A stretch of 64,000 nt of DNA, from positions 748,501 through 812,500 of the forward strand of contig NZ_CP072360.1 in assembly GCF_018128065.1 (NCBI RefSeq), given 5' to 3'. Shown here piece by piece: positions 62,414 through 64,000 of this stretch. This DNA is from Prevotella melaninogenica. Lineage in GTDB: Bacteria > Bacteroidota > Bacteroidia > Bacteroidales > Bacteroidaceae. Position numbers and translations under genes: made by a program. How positions within the stretch are numbered: the first letter of the stretch is position 1; each line of letters begins with the position of its first letter. Under the pieces are notes generated by a model that ran no database searches, had not been told where the DNA came from, and saw only the letters and a list, made by a program, of their open reading frames with translations.

Positions 62414-64000
62414 TTATAAAGAAAAGACCTTCGCCTCAGGGTATTTTTCTTTATCAATATCCATATTATCGATTACTTCCAAGTTATCAACTATATCCTT
62501 CGCACAATAAGTCAGCATAGACGCTATGTTCTCATCCTGTTCAAACACGAACACTTGAGTGCTTCTATGTACTAAGGCATAGAGTAAGGCGAACTCACCG
62601 TAGCCACTGTTTTTGACGATAACAACAGGATGAACATCTTCTGTATCTATCCACTTCGCGTAGTTATCATTGTGTTTCAAGTTCTTACATATGTTACGAT
62701 AGCTATCAACCCCCTTATAACGGTAGCGATCCTTGACAAGAGAAACATAATAAGCTGCCGTCTCAAGCTCCCTTGTCAACGCCTTATACTCGCGTTTATA
62801 GAAGTCGTAGACCAGAGAAGTAAGCTCGTTATAGGACTGTTGTCCCTCTACACTAATGCGCTTATATACTTTTATCGTAATGTTCCCAGGGAACACCTGA
62901 AAGCTATTCCTTGGAAGAACCACGTTAAGCCCATGAATGATAACAGGGAGGATGTCTAACTGATAACGTTCAGCCAACAGGAAGGCGCCCTTGTGGAAGC
63001 GACAGATAGAAGAATTGTCATTACGTTTTCCCTCTGGGAAGATGACAAAGCTGTAGCCTCGTTCTATGTACTTCTTTATCAGTTCATCGTCAATCGAGTC
63101 CTTACCAGCTAAGGTTATGAAACCATTCCATTTGTAGATGTGCCGGATAACAGGGTTATAACTCACCTTCTCATTTGATATGAGGATGGTCTTTGGACTC
63201 ATCGCCATAAAGACGGCAGCATCCAACATTGACTGATGATTGCTGACAATGATTGAAGAAGATGCCAGCGTGTTCTCTGTCAAACCTTCTATACGGAACT
63301 TCACGTATGGTATATGACGTAAGTCAAACAAGAACAAACGCTGCTGATAACGACGCAACCACGCTCGTTTTCTCTCTGAGAAAGGTAATAATTCTAACAA
63401 GATAAAACCTAAAACATAGACTGTAAACAGTTGGATAAAGAATACAATGGCACACAACCCCATAACAACAAGGTTCTTAATTGACAGCGGACGAACCCTG
63501 TACTTATCGCCCGACTTCACTAAGAAGTTGAAGATCAAAGGAGGGAAGATATAGGCCATCAACACCACAGAGAACATTCCTGCTATTGTCACCTCAGCCA
63601 AAGAATGCAATGCCGGATGACGAGCAACGATTAAGGTTCCGATACCTATAAACATTATCAAGGCTGAGATGATGATAGAATGCTTGTAAGATGCGAGCAT
63701 CCTACGCCGATAAGCATACTCATACATCGAACCTTCTGTCATAAATATCGTATAATCGTCGCCTTGTCCGAATATAAACGTTGCTAAAATGATGTTGACA
63801 ATATTGAACTCCATTCCAAACAAAGCCATTATACCCAATATCCAAATCCAACTCACTGCCATAGGAATAAAGGAGAGAAGGGCCAATTCAAGATTACCAA
63901 ACGACAGCCAAAGGAAGAAGAAAACGATCAATCCACATGCCAATCCTATGTAATTGAAGTCGTTAGACAGGTGGTTGGCGATAGCACTGTTCATACTCTG
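62414..64000 (-). CDS. MMPL-type exporter fused to acyltransferase (partial, extends beyond window)
   Basis: At least 528 codons. The frame continues to the window edge, so the true start is outside. The visible amino part (to about residue 215) has several membrane helices of an MMPL/RND transporter half. It is followed by a 1-acyl-glycerol-3-phosphate-type acyltransferase: SNHQSMLDAAVF (HX4D, about 250) and FPEGKRNDNSS. A last section (about 420-526) with VVIVKNSGYGEFALLYALV looks Rossmann-like, perhaps methyltransferase-like. The fusion is known from Bacteroidota aryl-polyene or flexirubin-like clusters that export an acylated product. First gene visible of the minus-strand unit. Confidence 0.87.
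   Translation of the reverse strand, partial: QSMNSAIANHLSNDFNYIGLACGLIVFFFLWLSFGNLELALLSFIPMAVSWIWILGIMALFGMEFNIVNIILATFIFGQGDDYTIFMTEGSMYEYAYRRRMLASYKHSIIISALIMFIGIGTLIVARHPALHSLAEVTIAGMFSVVLMAYIFPPLIFNFLVKSGDKYRVRPLSIKNLVVMGLCAIVFFIQLFTVYVLGFILLELLPFSERKRAWLRRYQQRLFLFDLRHIPYVKFRIEGLTENTLASSSIIVSNHQSMLDAAVFMAMSPKTILISNEKVSYNPVIRHIYKWNGFITLAGKDSIDDELIKKYIERGYSFVIFPEGKRNDNSSICRFHKGAFLLAERYQLDILPVIIHGLNVVLPRNSFQVFPGNITIKVYKRISVEGQQSYNELTSLVYDFYKREYKALTRELETAAYYVSLVKDRYRYKGVDSYRNICKNLKHNDNYAKWIDTEDVHPVVIVKNSGYGEFALLYALVHRSTQVFVFEQDENIASMLTYCAKDIVDNLEVIDNMDIDKEKYPEAKVFSL

Overview
The window looks like a chromosomal segment of an oral or host-associated Prevotella (phylum Bacteroidota). The supporting signs are promoters of the TTTG / TAnnTTTG type with almost no classical Shine-Dalgarno sites, a SusC/SusD pair, a fused MurF-alanine racemase, GSCFA and Wzi proteins, a membrane pyrophosphatase, and IS families common in this group. 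Species-level assignment is inference only.

Layout. 1-2.5 kb: 3' end of the F1Fo ATP synthase operon (atpA partial, atpG). 2.8-8.4 kb: a large secreted GH2 beta-galactosidase and an AAA/DUF4143 ATPase. 8.5-9.9 kb: a cupin gene between two HxlR-type regulators. 10.3-12.4 kb: an IS1634-type element abutting the 3' remnant of a fimbrillin-like gene. 13.5-17.5 kb: four consecutive secreted proteins of unknown function on the minus strand. 17.7-19.4 kb: an IS4-like element with a frameshifted transposase. 19.6-25.4 kb: rmuC, a GxxExxY gene enclosed by 73-bp inverted repeats, murF-alr, a frameshifted Fur-family gene and a GSCFA gene. 25.5-30.2 kb: a Nudix hydrolase, a gene-poor stretch with a newly noted 54-aa membrane protein and several repeats, hppA, and a MITE. 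30.2-38.3 kb: nitroreductase, class II ribonucleotide reductase, folB, an amidase, an MCE/MlaD protein and dnaA. 38.7-44.9 kb: a lipoprotein, a Wzi-like porin, a decayed IS66 fragment, a membrane-anchored HAD phosphatase, an initiator tRNA and a complete IS66-type element. 45.1-49.9 kb: SusD/SusC. 50.9-58.3 kb: rpiB and tkt, a Nudix-type regulator, and galK, a sugar/H+ symporter and galM. 58.6-59.1 kb: a second MITE copy with a perfect 8-bp target duplication. 59.5-64 kb: a Gly/Tyr-rich secreted protein, then the edge of a fatty-acyl or aryl-polyene type cluster (AMP ligase, ACP, a collapsed esterase gene, and an MMPL-acyltransferase fusion that leaves the window).

Functional themes. Galactose use is covered from beta-galactoside cleavage (2.8 kb) through mutarotation, uptake and phosphorylation (54.6-58.3 kb). 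The pentose phosphate genes lie next to the galactose operon with a sugar-type Nudix regulator between them. Energy coupling is represented by ATP synthase and the pyrophosphatase pump.

The intergenic DNA is unusually rich in repeat families: three copies of an undescribed roughly 100-150-bp repeat, two MITEs, GC-rich palindromes, a GxxExxY cassette with a gene-less relative, and short tandem repeats. At least four genes are visibly broken (fimbrillin-like, fur, esterase, IS66 fragment), so this is a region with active decay and transposition.
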